The translations under genes were made by a program, and so were the position numbers. The notes beneath the pieces are model-generated. The model made no database searches, had not been told where the DNA came from, and worked only from the letters and a program-made list of their open reading frames with translations. From Actinacidiphila alni (GTDB lineage: Bacteria > Actinomycetota > Actinomycetes > Streptomycetales > Streptomycetaceae), in contig NZ_FONG01000014.1 in NCBI RefSeq assembly GCF_900112845.1, forward strand, positions 158,710 through 222,709: a stretch of DNA of 64,000 nucleotides, written 5' to 3'. Positions 24,962 through 35,745 of the stretch are shown piece by piece. Numbering within the stretch: position 1 is the first letter of the stretch; the number at the start of each line of letters is the position of its first letter.

Positions 24962-26332
24962 TCAGGGGCGGCCCAGGGCGCGGTAGTCCCAGCCGGCCGT
25001 TCTCCATTGGACGGAGTCCAAGGCGTGGCGGCCGTCGACGATACGGCGGTGGGCGACGACGTCACCCATGACGTGGGGATCGATCTCACGGAACTGAGCC
25101 CACTCGGTGAGCAGGACAACGACGTCGGAGCCCGCGGCAGCGGCCAAAGCATCGGTGGCGTAGGTGAGTTCGGGGTACGCGCGGCGCGCGTTGGGCACGG
25201 CGGCGGGGTCCACGACAGTGACGACAGCCCCGGCGGCGTGCAGGGTGCGGGCGACATCGAGCGCGGGCGCGTCCCGGATGTCGTCGGAGTTGGGCTTGAA
25301 GGCGGCGCCGAGCGCCGTGATCCGGCGCCCGGCGAGCGCGCCGCCGGCGAGCTCGCGGACGAGGTCGACGGTGCGGGCGCGCCGCCGCTGGTTGATGCCG
25401 TCGACCTCGCGGAGGAAGGCGACGGCCTGCCCGACGCCGAGTTCCTCGGCGCGGTGGGTGAAGGCACGGATGTCCTTGGGCAGGCAGCCGCCGCCGAAGC
25501 CGAGCCCGGGCTTGAGGAAGCGCCCGCCGATCCGGTCGTCGTAGGAGAGGGCGGTGGCGAGCCCGGTGACATCGGCACCGGTCGCCTCGCAGACCTCGGC
25601 CATCGCGTTGATGTACGAGATCTTCGTGGCGAGGAAGGAGTTGGCGGCGACCTTGACCAGTTCGGCGGTCGGCAGGTCGGTGACGACGACGGGCGTGCCC
25701 TGGGCGATGACGGGCGCGAAGGCGGCGCGCAGCCGCTCCTCGGCCCAGGCCGAGGTGGTGCCGAAGACGAGCCGGTCGGGGCGGAGGGTGTCGTCCACGG
25801 CGTAGCCCTCGCGCAGGAACTCGGGGTTCCAGGCGAGTTGGGCGTCGGCGCCGGCGGGCGCGGTCTTGTGGAGGAGTTCGGTGAGCCGGGCCGCGGTGCC
25901 CACCGGCACGGTGGACTTGCCGACGACGAGCGCGGGTCCGCGTATGTGCCGGGCGAGTTCGGTGACGGCGGCGTCCACATAGGTGAGGTCGGCGGCGTAC
26001 GACCCCTTCTGCTGCGGGGTGCCGACGCAGATGAAGTGGACGTCGCCGAACGCGCCGGCCTCGGCGAAGCTCGTGGTGAAGCGCAGTCGGCCGGAGTCCA
26101 GGGCCTTGGCGAGGAGTTCGGGCAGTCCCGGCTCGAAGAAGGGCACTTCGCCGGAGGCGAGCCGCTCGATCTTGTCGGGGTCGACGTCCACGCCGAGGAC
26201 GTCGTAGCCGAGGACGGCCATGCAGATGGCGTGGGTGGCACCGAGATAGCCGGTGCCGATGACGGTGAGCCGGGGCGCGGGACCGGTCTCGTTCCCGGGC
26301 CCGTTCTCGGTGGCGGTCGCAGAAATGGTCAT
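24962..26332 (-). CDS. UDP-glucose/GDP-mannose 6-dehydrogenase
   Basis: A 456-aa NAD-dependent sugar-nucleotide dehydrogenase, last gene of the exopolysaccharide operon. Rossmann motif GTGYLGATHA is near residue 26; the catalytic Cys283 is in GGGCLPKD; EFLREGYAVDD and KVAANSFLATKISYIN match the family. It oxidises UDP-glucose (or a similar NDP-sugar) at C6 to the uronic acid. In context it should supply UDP-glucuronate to the GT2 synthase upstream. Gap of 69 bases to the beta-helix lipoprotein gene. Confidence 0.93.
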   Translation of the reverse strand: MTISATATENGPGNETGPAPRLTVIGTGYLGATHAICMAVLGYDVLGVDVDPDKIERLASGEVPFFEPGLPELLAKALDSGRLRFTTSFAEAGAFGDVHFICVGTPQQKGSYAADLTYVDAAVTELARHIRGPALVVGKSTVPVGTAARLTELLHKTAPAGADAQLAWNPEFLREGYAVDDTLRPDRLVFGTTSAWAEERLRAAFAPVIAQGTPVVVTDLPTAELVKVAANSFLATKISYINAMAEVCEATGADVTGLATALSYDDRIGGRFLKPGLGFGGGCLPKDIRAFTHRAEELGVGQAVAFLREVDGINQRRRARTVDLVRELAGGALAGRRITALGAAFKPNSDDIRDAPALDVARTLHAAGAVVTVVDPAAVPNARRAYPELTYATDALAAAAGSDVVVLLTEWAQFREIDPHVMGDVVAHRRIVDGRHALDSVQWRTAGWDYRALGRP

Positions 26333-26401
26333 GCTGGTCTCCGGAGAAGTCGCACACGTGTGGTGGGAAATGGCCTCGACAGGCGTGACAGGGAACGGGG
26401 T

Positions 26402-27562
26402 TCAGGACGCGCAGGCCACGTTGGCCAGGCCCTTCGCCGCGTCGGACACCTTGTTGTCGCAGGCCACGGTGTTGCCGTCGGAGGTGAGGTGGAAGCCCCA
26501 GCCGGGCCCGTCCACCCGGGCGACATTGCCCTTGAAGGTGTTGCCGGTGCCCCAGCCCTTGAGGATCTCGTGGGTCTGGAAGCCGTCCTCCGTGGAGTGG
26601 GTGCCGGTGTTGTTCTCGATCAGCCAGCCGTTGCCCTTGACGTCCACCCAGGAGTCGTTGTTGGAGCCGCTGAGCCGGGCGCCGTCGAAGGTGTTGCCGC
26701 TGAGGACACCGCCGGTGGTGCCCTCCTTGATGTCCACGGCCTCGGCGGTGGTGGCGCTGATCCGGTTGCCGATCACCGCGTTGCGGTCGCTCGCGTCGGG
26801 CTCGCAGTCGCTGTTGGTGCACCAGTTGGACTTGGCGGAGCCGATGTAGACGCCCTCGCCGAATTTGTCCCGACGCCGACCGGTGTCGCTGATGGTGTTG
26901 TCGCGTACGACGTTGTCGGAGCTGAAGTCCCGCAGGTGGATGGCCTCGTCACCGATGTGACGGACTGTCAGTCCCTGGATGACGGAGCCGCGCACCTTGT
27001 CGGCGACCACGCCCTTCTGCCCGTTGGTCACGGTGAAGCCGACCAGCCGCCAGTAGCTGGCGCCGTCCAGGTGGAAGCCGTAACCGCCCTTGATGCCGCC
27101 CGCGTCGAGCACCGCGCCGGGGCCGCCGCACAGGAACACCGGCCGGTCCGCGGTGCCGGGGGTCTTCGCGGTGAAACGGCCGTCGTAGGTGCCGTCGGCC
27201 AGCTTGATGCTGGTGCCGGGCGCGGCCCGCGCGAGCGCGGACTTCAGCGAGGCGGCGTCGCCGACCGTCACCGTCGCGGCGGGGCAGTCGACGCGCGCGG
27301 AGGAGACCGGCGGCACCGCCGTACCGGTGGGGTCGGCGGATTCCGTCGCGGTGGACGAGGGCGAGGGCGGCCGCGGGACCGAACTCGCCGCGCCCGCCGT
27401 CTCCTTGTCCTTGCCGTGGTGGTGCCCGGCCCCCTTGGAGCCGTGGTCGGAACCCCCGCCGCCGCAGCCCGCGAGCGCGCCCGCGAGGAGGACGGCCGCG
27501 ACGAGCGAGGTGCCCGCGTACGTACTCCGGGATGTCCTCCGGGCCGTCATTCGGTTCGTCAT
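26402..27562 (-). CDS. Lipoprotein with right-handed parallel beta-helix
   Basis: A 386-aa lipoprotein. The lipobox LAGC puts the lipidated Cys at residue 33, followed by a Gly/Ser/Pro linker and a beta-helix (residues about 100-386) of the pectate-lyase/alginate-epimerase type: short Asn-rich turns such as NVVRDNTISDTG, NAVIGNRISATTAEAVDIKEG, GNTFKGNVARVDGPGWGFHL. Such proteins bind, cleave or epimerise uronate-containing polysaccharide. ATG at 27562 overlaps the upstream stop (ATGA), which fixes the start. The chemistry (lyase, epimerase or binding) cannot be told from sequence alone. Confidence 0.88.
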   Translation of the reverse strand: MTNRMTARRTSRSTYAGTSLVAAVLLAGALAGCGGGGSDHGSKGAGHHHGKDKETAGAASSVPRPPSPSSTATESADPTGTAVPPVSSARVDCPAATVTVGDAASLKSALARAAPGTSIKLADGTYDGRFTAKTPGTADRPVFLCGGPGAVLDAGGIKGGYGFHLDGASYWRLVGFTVTNGQKGVVADKVRGSVIQGLTVRHIGDEAIHLRDFSSDNVVRDNTISDTGRRRDKFGEGVYIGSAKSNWCTNSDCEPDASDRNAVIGNRISATTAEAVDIKEGTTGGVLSGNTFDGARLSGSNNDSWVDVKGNGWLIENNTGTHSTEDGFQTHEILKGWGTGNTFKGNVARVDGPGWGFHLTSDGNTVACDNKVSDAAKGLANVACAS

Positions 27563-29481
27563 TCGGTCATCACCGGCACCCGGTGCCGCCCGTTGCCCGT
27601 CGCCGACGGCGCGGTGACCTCGTGGGCCGCGCCCGCCAGCGGCGCCTTGTCGGCGTAGGGGTGGGTGCCGAGCACCCGGTTGCCGCGGCGGCTGCTGCGC
27701 CGGGCGCCGAGCAGCGCGGAGAACAGGATGATCAGCAGAAGCGTCGTCCACAGCAGCGTCATCGGGCTGGCGTAGTGCCGGAATTTGATCCAGAAGGCGC
27801 TGGTGTCGTGCCAGGCGAAGGTCTGGTTCTTCTTGATCGTGGTGCGGCCGTGCGCCCGGCTGGTGTCCACCGCGCTCGGGCCGACGCCCGCCACCACGTT
27901 GTACGACACCGTGGACTTGGCGATGTCGCCGACGAGCGAGATGCCGTGGTCGGTGACGTCCTGGACGGTGTTGCCGCGCACCTCGGCCTGCGAGTCGCGG
28001 ACGTAGATGCCGGTGTCGGCGCCCTCCACGACATTGCCGGTCACGGTCGCGTCCGAGACGCCGTCGCGGACCGAAATCCCCTGCCGCTTCTGGCCGGTGA
28101 GGTGATTGCCGGTGATCGAGACCTTCGTCGCGTCGGTGCGGGCGACGATGCCCATGTCGCCGCCGTCGACCTGGTTGTTCTGCACGCCGACGTCGGCGCC
28201 GCCGTAGATCTCGATGCCGTAGCGGCCGTTGCCCTTGGCGGTGCTGTCGGAGACCGAGTTGGAGCCGTAGCTGCTGATCGGCTCACCGGACGCGGACGGT
28301 CCGGAGGCGAGCGGACGGCCGCTGAGCGTGAAGCCGTTGCCGCCGTTGTCCAGGGACGTGGAGCCGGTGACGCGGACCTGTTCCGTGGCGCGGGAGAGCA
28401 CGAAGCCGTCACCGCCGTTGTCCCGCGAGACCGTACGGTCGAGCACCGCGTTGGTGACGCCGCGGTGCATCACGACGCCGTCCTCGATGCTGTCGTGCAC
28501 CTGGGTCTTGCTGACGTTGACGCCGTTGGCGCCGGAGACGAACAACCCGTACAGATTCCCGGAGATGGTGGAGTCGCTGATCTCGGCGGACACGTAGGAC
28601 AGCGTAGGCACCGAGAAGCGGCTGTCGGGCGTGGTGAGCGGGCCCGCGGGTTCGGCGATGACGCCACCGCTGGACGGCGAGGTCGCGTCGGCGCCGGACG
28701 GCGAGGTCGCGGCGGCGTCCGGGCCCTCGATGTTGCTGGTGTCGGGCCGGTCGGTGCCGGTGAGGCTGAGGCCGCCGGTCCGCCCGCTCCAGAAACCGAG
28801 GTCGGACACCTGCGCGTACGTCATCGAGAACTGCCCGCCGACCGCCCGGATGTACGCGCGGCCGTCGCGTACGTCGGTGTCGGTCCTGTTGGTGCGGGTG
28901 TCCAGGCTGCTGATCCGCATCGGCGCCTGCGGGGTGCCGGCCAGCGTCAGCCGGCCGCCGAAGGACACGATCGACACAAATCCCTTGTTGTTGCTGGCCA
29001 TTCGGAGGGTGAGGCCGCCGGGGCTGGACAGATTGAGCTTGGCGCCGGCGTCCACGTAGATGTTCTCGGTCAGCAGGTACGAGCCGTCGTGCTTGCGGAC
29101 GAAGGTCTGCGGCGCCAGCTTGATCAGGTCGGCGACGCCGTACGGCTTGCTGCGCTGGGTCAGCACGAGCGTGTAGCCGCTGCCGGTGTCCAGGCGGTAC
29201 GGCTCGGTCCAGCGCTTGCCCTTGAGGGCGGCGACGGAGGCGACCGCGCGGACCTGGTCGAGCCGGTGGTCCTCGGCGGCGACCAGTGCCGCCTCGTTCT
29301 CGGAGTCCTCGGCGGTGATCTGCTGGTCGTCCTTGCCCTTGCCGTCGGCGGGCGCGGCGGTGGCGGTGCCGGCGGTCGCCGCCGTCACGGCGGTCAACGC
29401 GAGGGCGAGCAGCGGGAGTACGGCCGCGGCGCGCGTCAGCCGGGCCCGTGCGGGACGGTTGCGTATCGGGCGGTTGTTCAC
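27559..29481 (-). CDS. Membrane-anchored parallel beta-helix protein (AlgG/NosD-like)
   Basis: A 640-aa exported protein. N-terminal signal sequence (residues about 12-43), a beta-strand N-terminal part with two low-complexity patches (SPSGADATSPSSG), then about 250 residues of beta-helix coils (DSIEDGVVMHRGVTNAVLD, NGGDGFVLSRATEQVRV, VRDSQAEVRGNTVQDVTDHGI). It ends with one transmembrane span (LLWTTLLLIILFSALLG) and a basic cytoplasmic tail. The coil pattern is that of carbohydrate-binding/sugar-hydrolase (CASH) domains found in mannuronan epimerases. The GTG start overlaps the GT2 stop (GTGA). Confidence 0.88.
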   Translation of the reverse strand: MNNRPIRNRPARARLTRAAAVLPLLALALTAVTAATAGTATAAPADGKGKDDQQITAEDSENEAALVAAEDHRLDQVRAVASVAALKGKRWTEPYRLDTGSGYTLVLTQRSKPYGVADLIKLAPQTFVRKHDGSYLLTENIYVDAGAKLNLSSPGGLTLRMASNNKGFVSIVSFGGRLTLAGTPQAPMRISSLDTRTNRTDTDVRDGRAYIRAVGGQFSMTYAQVSDLGFWSGRTGGLSLTGTDRPDTSNIEGPDAAATSPSGADATSPSSGGVIAEPAGPLTTPDSRFSVPTLSYVSAEISDSTISGNLYGLFVSGANGVNVSKTQVHDSIEDGVVMHRGVTNAVLDRTVSRDNGGDGFVLSRATEQVRVTGSTSLDNGGNGFTLSGRPLASGPSASGEPISSYGSNSVSDSTAKGNGRYGIEIYGGADVGVQNNQVDGGDMGIVARTDATKVSITGNHLTGQKRQGISVRDGVSDATVTGNVVEGADTGIYVRDSQAEVRGNTVQDVTDHGISLVGDIAKSTVSYNVVAGVGPSAVDTSRAHGRTTIKKNQTFAWHDTSAFWIKFRHYASPMTLLWTTLLLIILFSALLGARRSSRRGNRVLGTHPYADKAPLAGAAHEVTAPSATGNGRHRVPVMTE

Positions 29482-30791
29482 AGTGCCCCCGCCCGGTCGG
29501 CGGCGGCAGCGGCGGCGCGGGTGCTGTCGGCGAGCGAGGGGCCGGTGCCGGTGAGCGAGGCCGCGTTCTGGCCCTCGCCGCCGACGCTGTCGCTGGTGCG
29601 GGTCAGCCAGCCCTGCTTGTTCATGGTCAGGAAGGCGTAGAGCTTGATCGGCAGCGAGATCATGATCACCACGAGGGCGAGCAGCGGCAGCAGCAGGATC
29701 TCCTGCGGGTGCCTGCGCAGGTGCGAGTAGCCGCGGATGCCGCGGCCGACCAGCAGCCAGATCAGCACCAACGCGATGCCCCGGCCGGTGTGTTCGAGCC
29801 GGGAGAAGAGCAGATAGCTCAGCGCCATGCCCATCGTCACCGGGGTGACCAGGATCTGCAGCACGGTGATCTTGGTGACCAGCGGCACCCGCCAGATCCA
29901 GCCCTTGTAGACCGCCGTCAGATAGCAGCGGTACGAATTGCGGCTCCAGCGCACCCGCTGCTTGACGAAGGCGCGGAAGGAGGACGGGAACATCGACAGC
30001 GCGCGGGCCGACGACTGGTGCACCGTCTTGTAGCCGGACGCCAGCACCAGCCAGGTGAGCCGTCCGTCGTCGCCGGCCACGCAGCGGCGGCCGAGGAAGA
30101 ATTCGTTCTCCAGATTGTCGAGCACCGGCACGATCGCGGCCCTGCGGTAGGCGGCGGTCCGCCCCGACAGGCACGCGACGGCGCCGGCCCGGCCCATGGC
30201 GGGCACGTAGTCGTAGTAGCGCAGGTTCACCAGCCAGTCCGCGACGCGTCGCCAGACGCTGGTCCTGCGCTGGTAGACGTTCTGCTGGGTGCCGACGCCG
30301 CCGACCTCCGGGTCGATGAACGGCATCTGCACGGCGGCCAGCAGGCCCGGCTCCCAGCGGGTGTCGGAGTCCACCAGGACGACGACCTCGCCGGTCGCGG
30401 CGCGGATGCCGACGCCGAGCGCGGACCGCTTGCCGCGGTGCTCGAAGGCCAGCACCCGCACCCGCGGGTCCTCCACGAGCGACAGCCGGCGGATGACCTC
30501 GGTGTCCTCGACGTCCGGGACGATCACGATCTCGTCGGGGTCCTGCGCGAGCCAGGTCTCCAGGCAGTCCAGCAGGATGTCCGGGTCCTCGCGGTAGGCG
30601 GGCACCACGACGGAGACGGAGGTGCGGAAGTCGTTGACGACGGGTCTCGCGAAGCGGGAGAGGACGGCGCGGTAGGCCCACAGCGCCCACACGAACAGAC
30701 CCGCGATGCCCAGCGGCATCACCTCACGCCATGAGGTCTCCGCTGTCGCGGTGACTATCCATGACCAGACTTGGTCGAAAAATCCTGACAC
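29478..30791 (-). CDS. Processive GT2 glycosyltransferase (hyaluronan/alginate-synthase-like)
   Basis: A 437-aa membrane glycosyltransferase, first gene of the operon. TM1 at about 26-44, catalytic GT2 domain with VVVPAYRED, DSD at 141-143 (UDP/Mg site), GDD at 240-242 and the processive motif KQRVRW (277-282), then three to four C-terminal spans. This is the layout of HasA, NodC and Alg8. It polymerises an NDP-sugar into a chain and threads it through the membrane. The GTG at 30791 follows a weak ribosome-binding site. Pairing with a uronate-producing dehydrogenase and two beta-helix proteins points to a uronate-containing exopolysaccharide. Confidence 0.92.
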   Translation of the reverse strand: MSGFFDQVWSWIVTATAETSWREVMPLGIAGLFVWALWAYRAVLSRFARPVVNDFRTSVSVVVPAYREDPDILLDCLETWLAQDPDEIVIVPDVEDTEVIRRLSLVEDPRVRVLAFEHRGKRSALGVGIRAATGEVVVLVDSDTRWEPGLLAAVQMPFIDPEVGGVGTQQNVYQRRTSVWRRVADWLVNLRYYDYVPAMGRAGAVACLSGRTAAYRRAAIVPVLDNLENEFFLGRRCVAGDDGRLTWLVLASGYKTVHQSSARALSMFPSSFRAFVKQRVRWSRNSYRCYLTAVYKGWIWRVPLVTKITVLQILVTPVTMGMALSYLLFSRLEHTGRGIALVLIWLLVGRGIRGYSHLRRHPQEILLLPLLALVVIMISLPIKLYAFLTMNKQGWLTRTSDSVGGEGQNAASLTGTGPSLADSTRAAAAAADRAGAL

Positions 30792-31092
30792 GTGCCCTGA
30801 ACCCCCACCCACGTGGTATTGCGCGCTTTGCCCCGATAAGCGCGTGATGCCTCTCTGTATCCGCGAATGTAGTGGCAAAATCCGCGCCTCAGCACACAAG
30901 AAATACAAAATTCACTCACCCTTCCCGCACGAATGACAGATGTTCTTCCGGTTGCGGCTGCGGGAGAAGTGACGGGCGTCGCGCGGGAGACGCGTGGAGC
31001 GCCCCGCGAGGGGCTTCGGGGGTCTTGCGGTCGCCATTGGTCCAGGCCATCGTGGGCGGAACGGCTGGTGCGGACGCGTCGGAGGAGGAGCG
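30792..31092. other. Divergent intergenic region, AT-rich centre
   Basis: The 301-base gap between the exopolysaccharide operon and the lactonase gene includes an AT-rich stretch (about 30860-30930, reading GAAATACAAAATTCACTC) that is likely promoter DNA for the leftward operon. I did not find a convincing -35/-10 pair. No gene was recognised. Confidence 0.5.
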
Positions 31093-32331
31093 ATGGGTGA
31101 ACGGGACACGCGGGGTCCAGGGCGCCGGGCCGTGCTCGCGGCCGGTGTCGGCGGGGTCGTCGCGGCCGTGACCGCGGGCGTCGCCGCCGCGGCGGCCGGC
31201 GGCGGGGACGGCGGCGCCGCCGGGAGCCGTACGCCGGAGGCGGCCGCGCCGCAGCCGTCCACGACCGCGACGCCGAGCCCCGCCGACGGGCCGCGCCCGC
31301 TCTATCTGGGCACGTACACCACGAGCGCGGCGCAGGGCATCGGGCTGGCTGCATACGATCCGGCGACCGGCGCGATCACCGGCGGCGGGACGCTGGCCGG
31401 GGTGGCGAACCCGTCCTGGCTCGCGGTCTCCGGCAACCGCCTCTACGCGGTGGACGAGCAGTCCGACGGCGCGGTGACCGCGATCGCGCTGCCGGCCGGC
31501 GACGGCGCGCCGACCGTCCTGGGGACGCAGCCCACGGGCGGCTCGGGCCCGTGCCATCTGTCGGTGACGCCCGACGGCGGCCATGTGCTGAGCGCCAACT
31601 ACGACTCCGGCAGCGTCGCGGTGCACCCGGTCGGCGCGGACGGCGGACTGCTGCCGCGCACCGACCTCGTCCAGCACACCGGCTCGGGGCCCGACCCCGA
31701 CCGGCAGGGCGGCCCGCACGCCCACATGGTGCTGAGCGATCCTGCGGGCCGGTACGTGCTCGCCGTCGACCTCGGCACCGACTCCGTCTACACCTACCGG
31801 CTGGACACGGCGACCGGAAAACTCGCCGCCGTCTCCCGGGCCGCGGTCACGCCCGGCTCCGGGCCGCGCCATCTCGCCTTCCACCCGTCGGGCCGATTCG
31901 CCTACCTCGCCAACGAGTTGGGCGACTCCGTCATCGTCTGCGGCTACGACCAGGACAGCGGTACGGTCACGCCGGGCGCGCCGCAGCCGACGGTGCCTTC
32001 CGGCTCCACGCCGGGTGAGCGCAACTACCCGGCCGAGGTCGTCGTCTCGCCCGACGGCGCTTTCGTGTACGTCTCCAACCGCGGGCACAACAGCGTCGCC
32101 CGCTTCGGCGTCTCCGACGACGGGGGCACTCTGACCCTGGTCGACGCGGTGGCCACCGGCGGTGCCTATCCCCGCGACATCGCCTTCGGCGCGGACGGGG
32201 CACTGCTCTTCGCCGCCAACCAGAACGGCGGTTCCGTCACGGTCTTCCACCGCGACGCCTCCACCGGCGCCCTCGCCCCTACCGGGGCCCCCTTCTCGGC
32301 CCCCACCCCGGTCTGCGTCCTCCCGACCTGA
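31093..32331 (+). CDS. Secreted lactonase-fold beta-propeller protein (6-phosphogluconolactonase family)
   Basis: A 412-aa protein with a Tat signal peptide (RGPGRRAVLAAGVGG) followed by a Ser/Thr/Pro linker and a seven-bladed propeller of the Pgl/lactonase family: LYLGTYTTSAAQGIGLAAYD, NPSWLAVSGNRLYAVDEQ, GSGPCHLSVTPDGGHVLSANYDSG read in parts, and YVSNRGHNSVARF. ATG 31093 follows GGAGGAGGAG. Cytosolic homologues hydrolyse 6-phosphogluconolactone; secreted ones are of unknown substrate. Stands alone. Confidence 0.9.
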   Translation: MGERDTRGPGRRAVLAAGVGGVVAAVTAGVAAAAAGGGDGGAAGSRTPEAAAPQPSTTATPSPADGPRPLYLGTYTTSAAQGIGLAAYDPATGAITGGGTLAGVANPSWLAVSGNRLYAVDEQSDGAVTAIALPAGDGAPTVLGTQPTGGSGPCHLSVTPDGGHVLSANYDSGSVAVHPVGADGGLLPRTDLVQHTGSGPDPDRQGGPHAHMVLSDPAGRYVLAVDLGTDSVYTYRLDTATGKLAAVSRAAVTPGSGPRHLAFHPSGRFAYLANELGDSVIVCGYDQDSGTVTPGAPQPTVPSGSTPGERNYPAEVVVSPDGAFVYVSNRGHNSVARFGVSDDGGTLTLVDAVATGGAYPRDIAFGADGALLFAANQNGGSVTVFHRDASTGALAPTGAPFSAPTPVCVLPT

Positions 32332-32448
32332 CTCCTGCGGAGTGCGGTGCCCCTCCGGGGGGGGCGGCGCGTGATGCCTCCTGCGGAGGACGGTAACCCT
32401 CAGGGGCGCGGGGACGCGGCGCTGCGCTGACGGAAGTGGGTGCCCGAT

Positions 32449-32581
32449 AGGGGCGCGGGGAACTGCGCGCCCAGCCGCAGCGCGCCTTCAGACAAAAAAA
32501 CCGCCCCCAGCGGGGCAGACGCTGTTTGTCTCGCGACCACCGGCCCGGTGGTGGGTTGCTCGCGCAGTTCCCCGCGCCCCT
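32449..32581. repeat. Intergenic inverted-repeat element, copy 2
   Basis: A 133-base copy of the element at 24770. Arms 32449-32469 and 32561-32581 are identical to those of copy 1, and the interior (CCGCCCCCAGCGGGGCAGAC, then the GGCCCGGTGGT stem) is nearly identical with small indels. A left-arm fragment (GGGGCGCGGGG) lies at about 32402-32413, and another partial copy at about 34096-34105. The surrounding 326-base gap between the lactonase and phosphatase genes holds nothing else I can name. Confidence 0.9.
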
Positions 32582-32657
32582 AAAAACATGACTCCCGCAC
32601 TCCGCAGGAGACATCAGCCACCGCCCCCGAAGGGGAAACCGCACTCCGCGGGAGGGG

Positions 32658-33983
32658 TCAGGTGCGGGCCGCCAGGAGGGCGATGTCGTCGTCGGGGGAC
32701 GCCGGGGGGACGGTGGCCAGGACATGGTCGAGGAGATCGTCGAGGGACTCCTCGGACAGGCCCCGGCGGAGCCGGGTGAGCCGGGCCAGCGACGTGTCGA
32801 TGTCCTCGCCGCGCCGCTCGACGAGCCCGTCGGTGTAGAGCAGCAGCACCTGACCGGGGTCGAGGCGGTGCACGACCGCCCGGTAGTCGCCGAGCCCGGT
32901 CCCGAGCGGCGGCCCGGTCGGCACGTCCAGCGGCCGGGCGGGCCCGGCCGGCCCGAGCAGGGCCGGCGGCAGGTGCCCGGCCGCGGCCAGCGTGACCCGG
33001 TGCCGTACGGGATCGACGAGCGCGAGCAGGCACGTCGCGGGACGCGTCGCGTCGCTGAGGGCGGTGACACGGTCGAGCTGCCGCAGTATCCGGTGCGGCG
33101 GCAGCTCGGTCCCGGCGACGTACCGCAGCATCGAGCGGTACGCGTTCATGTCGACGGCCGCGTCCAGGCCGTGGCCCATCACGTCGCCGATGACGAGCAG
33201 CGTCCGCCCGAAGGACAGCCTGATCGCCTCGAACCAGTCGCCGCCGACCATCGCGGACGAGCCCAACGGCAGGTAGCGGGAGGCGAGTTCGAGATTGGCG
33301 TGCGGGCTGCCCGGCTCGGCGAGCAGCGCCCGCTGCAATTCCATCGTGAGGTCCCGCGCGAGCGCGTGCCGCCGCGCGTTGTCGATGCCGCGGGACGCCC
33401 GGTCCGCGACCGCCTGCACGAGGGCGGTGTCGGCGGCCGTGAAGGGGCCGTGCTCGGCCGAACGGTGCAGGGACAGCGCGCCGATCAGCTGCCCCCGGGC
33501 CCGCAGCGGCACCACCAGCCGCGGCGCGCCGCCGCCCTCGCACGGCCAGTCCGCGGCGGCCCGGGTGTCCGTGACGGCCCGGCCGCCGGTGAGGCAGCGG
33601 CCGGTCGGGCAGCCCGGCAGGTGCCGTATCCACGCTCCGTCCGGCACATGGCCGTTGTCGTCGTCGGCGCCGTCGTACGGCGCGGGGTCCGCCCGTACGG
33701 CCACGCGCCGCGTCCGCGGCGGTCCCGCGCCCAGTGTGAGGCCCGCCGGTACCGCATCGGACGGCAGGATCTCCACCGCCGCCCGGCCGGCGAATCGCGG
33801 CACGACGAAGCGGGCCAACTCCCCGCAGGTGGTGGCCGGATCGAGGGTGGTGCCGATGCGTTCTGTCGCCTCGTCGAGGAGCGCGAGCCGGGCATGGTCG
33901 GCCCGCAGGCCGGGCGACGCGGGCGCGGCGGCAAGCAGCACTTCGACTTCGCCGGGGCCCGTGCCCGCGCTGTCGGAACCCAC
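32658..33983 (-). CDS. GAF-domain SpoIIE-type serine phosphatase
   Basis: A 441-aa PP2C-like phosphatase. An N-terminal GAF domain (residues about 25-195, LALLDEATERIGTTLD to RASRGIDNARRH) is followed by the SpoIIE/RsbU catalytic domain (MVGGDWFEAI, VIGDVMGHGLDAAVDM, LLYTDGLVERRGED, DDDIALLAART); the aspartates in GGDW and GDVMGHG are the usual metal ligands. Such proteins dephosphorylate anti-sigma antagonists in stress signalling. GTG 33983 follows GGGAGG. Confidence 0.93.
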   Translation of the reverse strand: MGSDSAGTGPGEVEVLLAAAPASPGLRADHARLALLDEATERIGTTLDPATTCGELARFVVPRFAGRAAVEILPSDAVPAGLTLGAGPPRTRRVAVRADPAPYDGADDDNGHVPDGAWIRHLPGCPTGRCLTGGRAVTDTRAAADWPCEGGGAPRLVVPLRARGQLIGALSLHRSAEHGPFTAADTALVQAVADRASRGIDNARRHALARDLTMELQRALLAEPGSPHANLELASRYLPLGSSAMVGGDWFEAIRLSFGRTLLVIGDVMGHGLDAAVDMNAYRSMLRYVAGTELPPHRILRQLDRVTALSDATRPATCLLALVDPVRHRVTLAAAGHLPPALLGPAGPARPLDVPTGPPLGTGLGDYRAVVHRLDPGQVLLLYTDGLVERRGEDIDTSLARLTRLRRGLSEESLDDLLDHVLATVPPASPDDDIALLAART

Positions 33984-34201
33984 CCGTGCCTCCCTGGCCA
34001 GTTCCCTGCCCGAATTCCCTGCACGAAAATCCTGTCATCAGGCTACGTGGCCCCGCGCCGCCTTTGGCCGGTTCCCCGCCGAGGGGCGCCCCTTCAGGGG
34101 CGCGGAGCCGCGGAAGTGTGGGCAGGGGCCGCAGCCCGGTGTGAAGCCGCCGCCTCCACACCGGACGTGGACGCGCTTCCGGACCCCCGGGGACCGTCCC
34201 G

Positions 34202-35659
<1,458 letters not shown>

Positions 35660-35703
35660 CGTTCCTCCCCTTCTTCGTCCTCATCACGTCCACAGTTTCT
35701 CGA

Positions 35704-35745
35704 CCGAGTGCAAATCTACACCGAGTGCAGAAATATTCCGAGTGC
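35704..35745. promoter_or_regulatory. Three CCGAGTGC direct repeats at exact 17-base spacing
   Basis: The octamer CCGAGTGC starts at 35704, 35721 and 35738, in a notably AT-rich divergent gap. In addition ACACCG (35718-35723) and CGGTGT (35745-35750) form an inverted repeat around the last two copies. A regulator array for the FAD monooxygenase/TetR pair is the likely meaning. Confidence 0.75.

Noticed and set aside
23833..26241. Apparent 1217-aa protein joining the MFS gene to an upstream Pro/Ser/Arg-rich extension
   Set aside because: The extension is out of frame with UDP-glucose dehydrogenase on the same strand and is low-complexity; the MFS start at 23832 fits the family.
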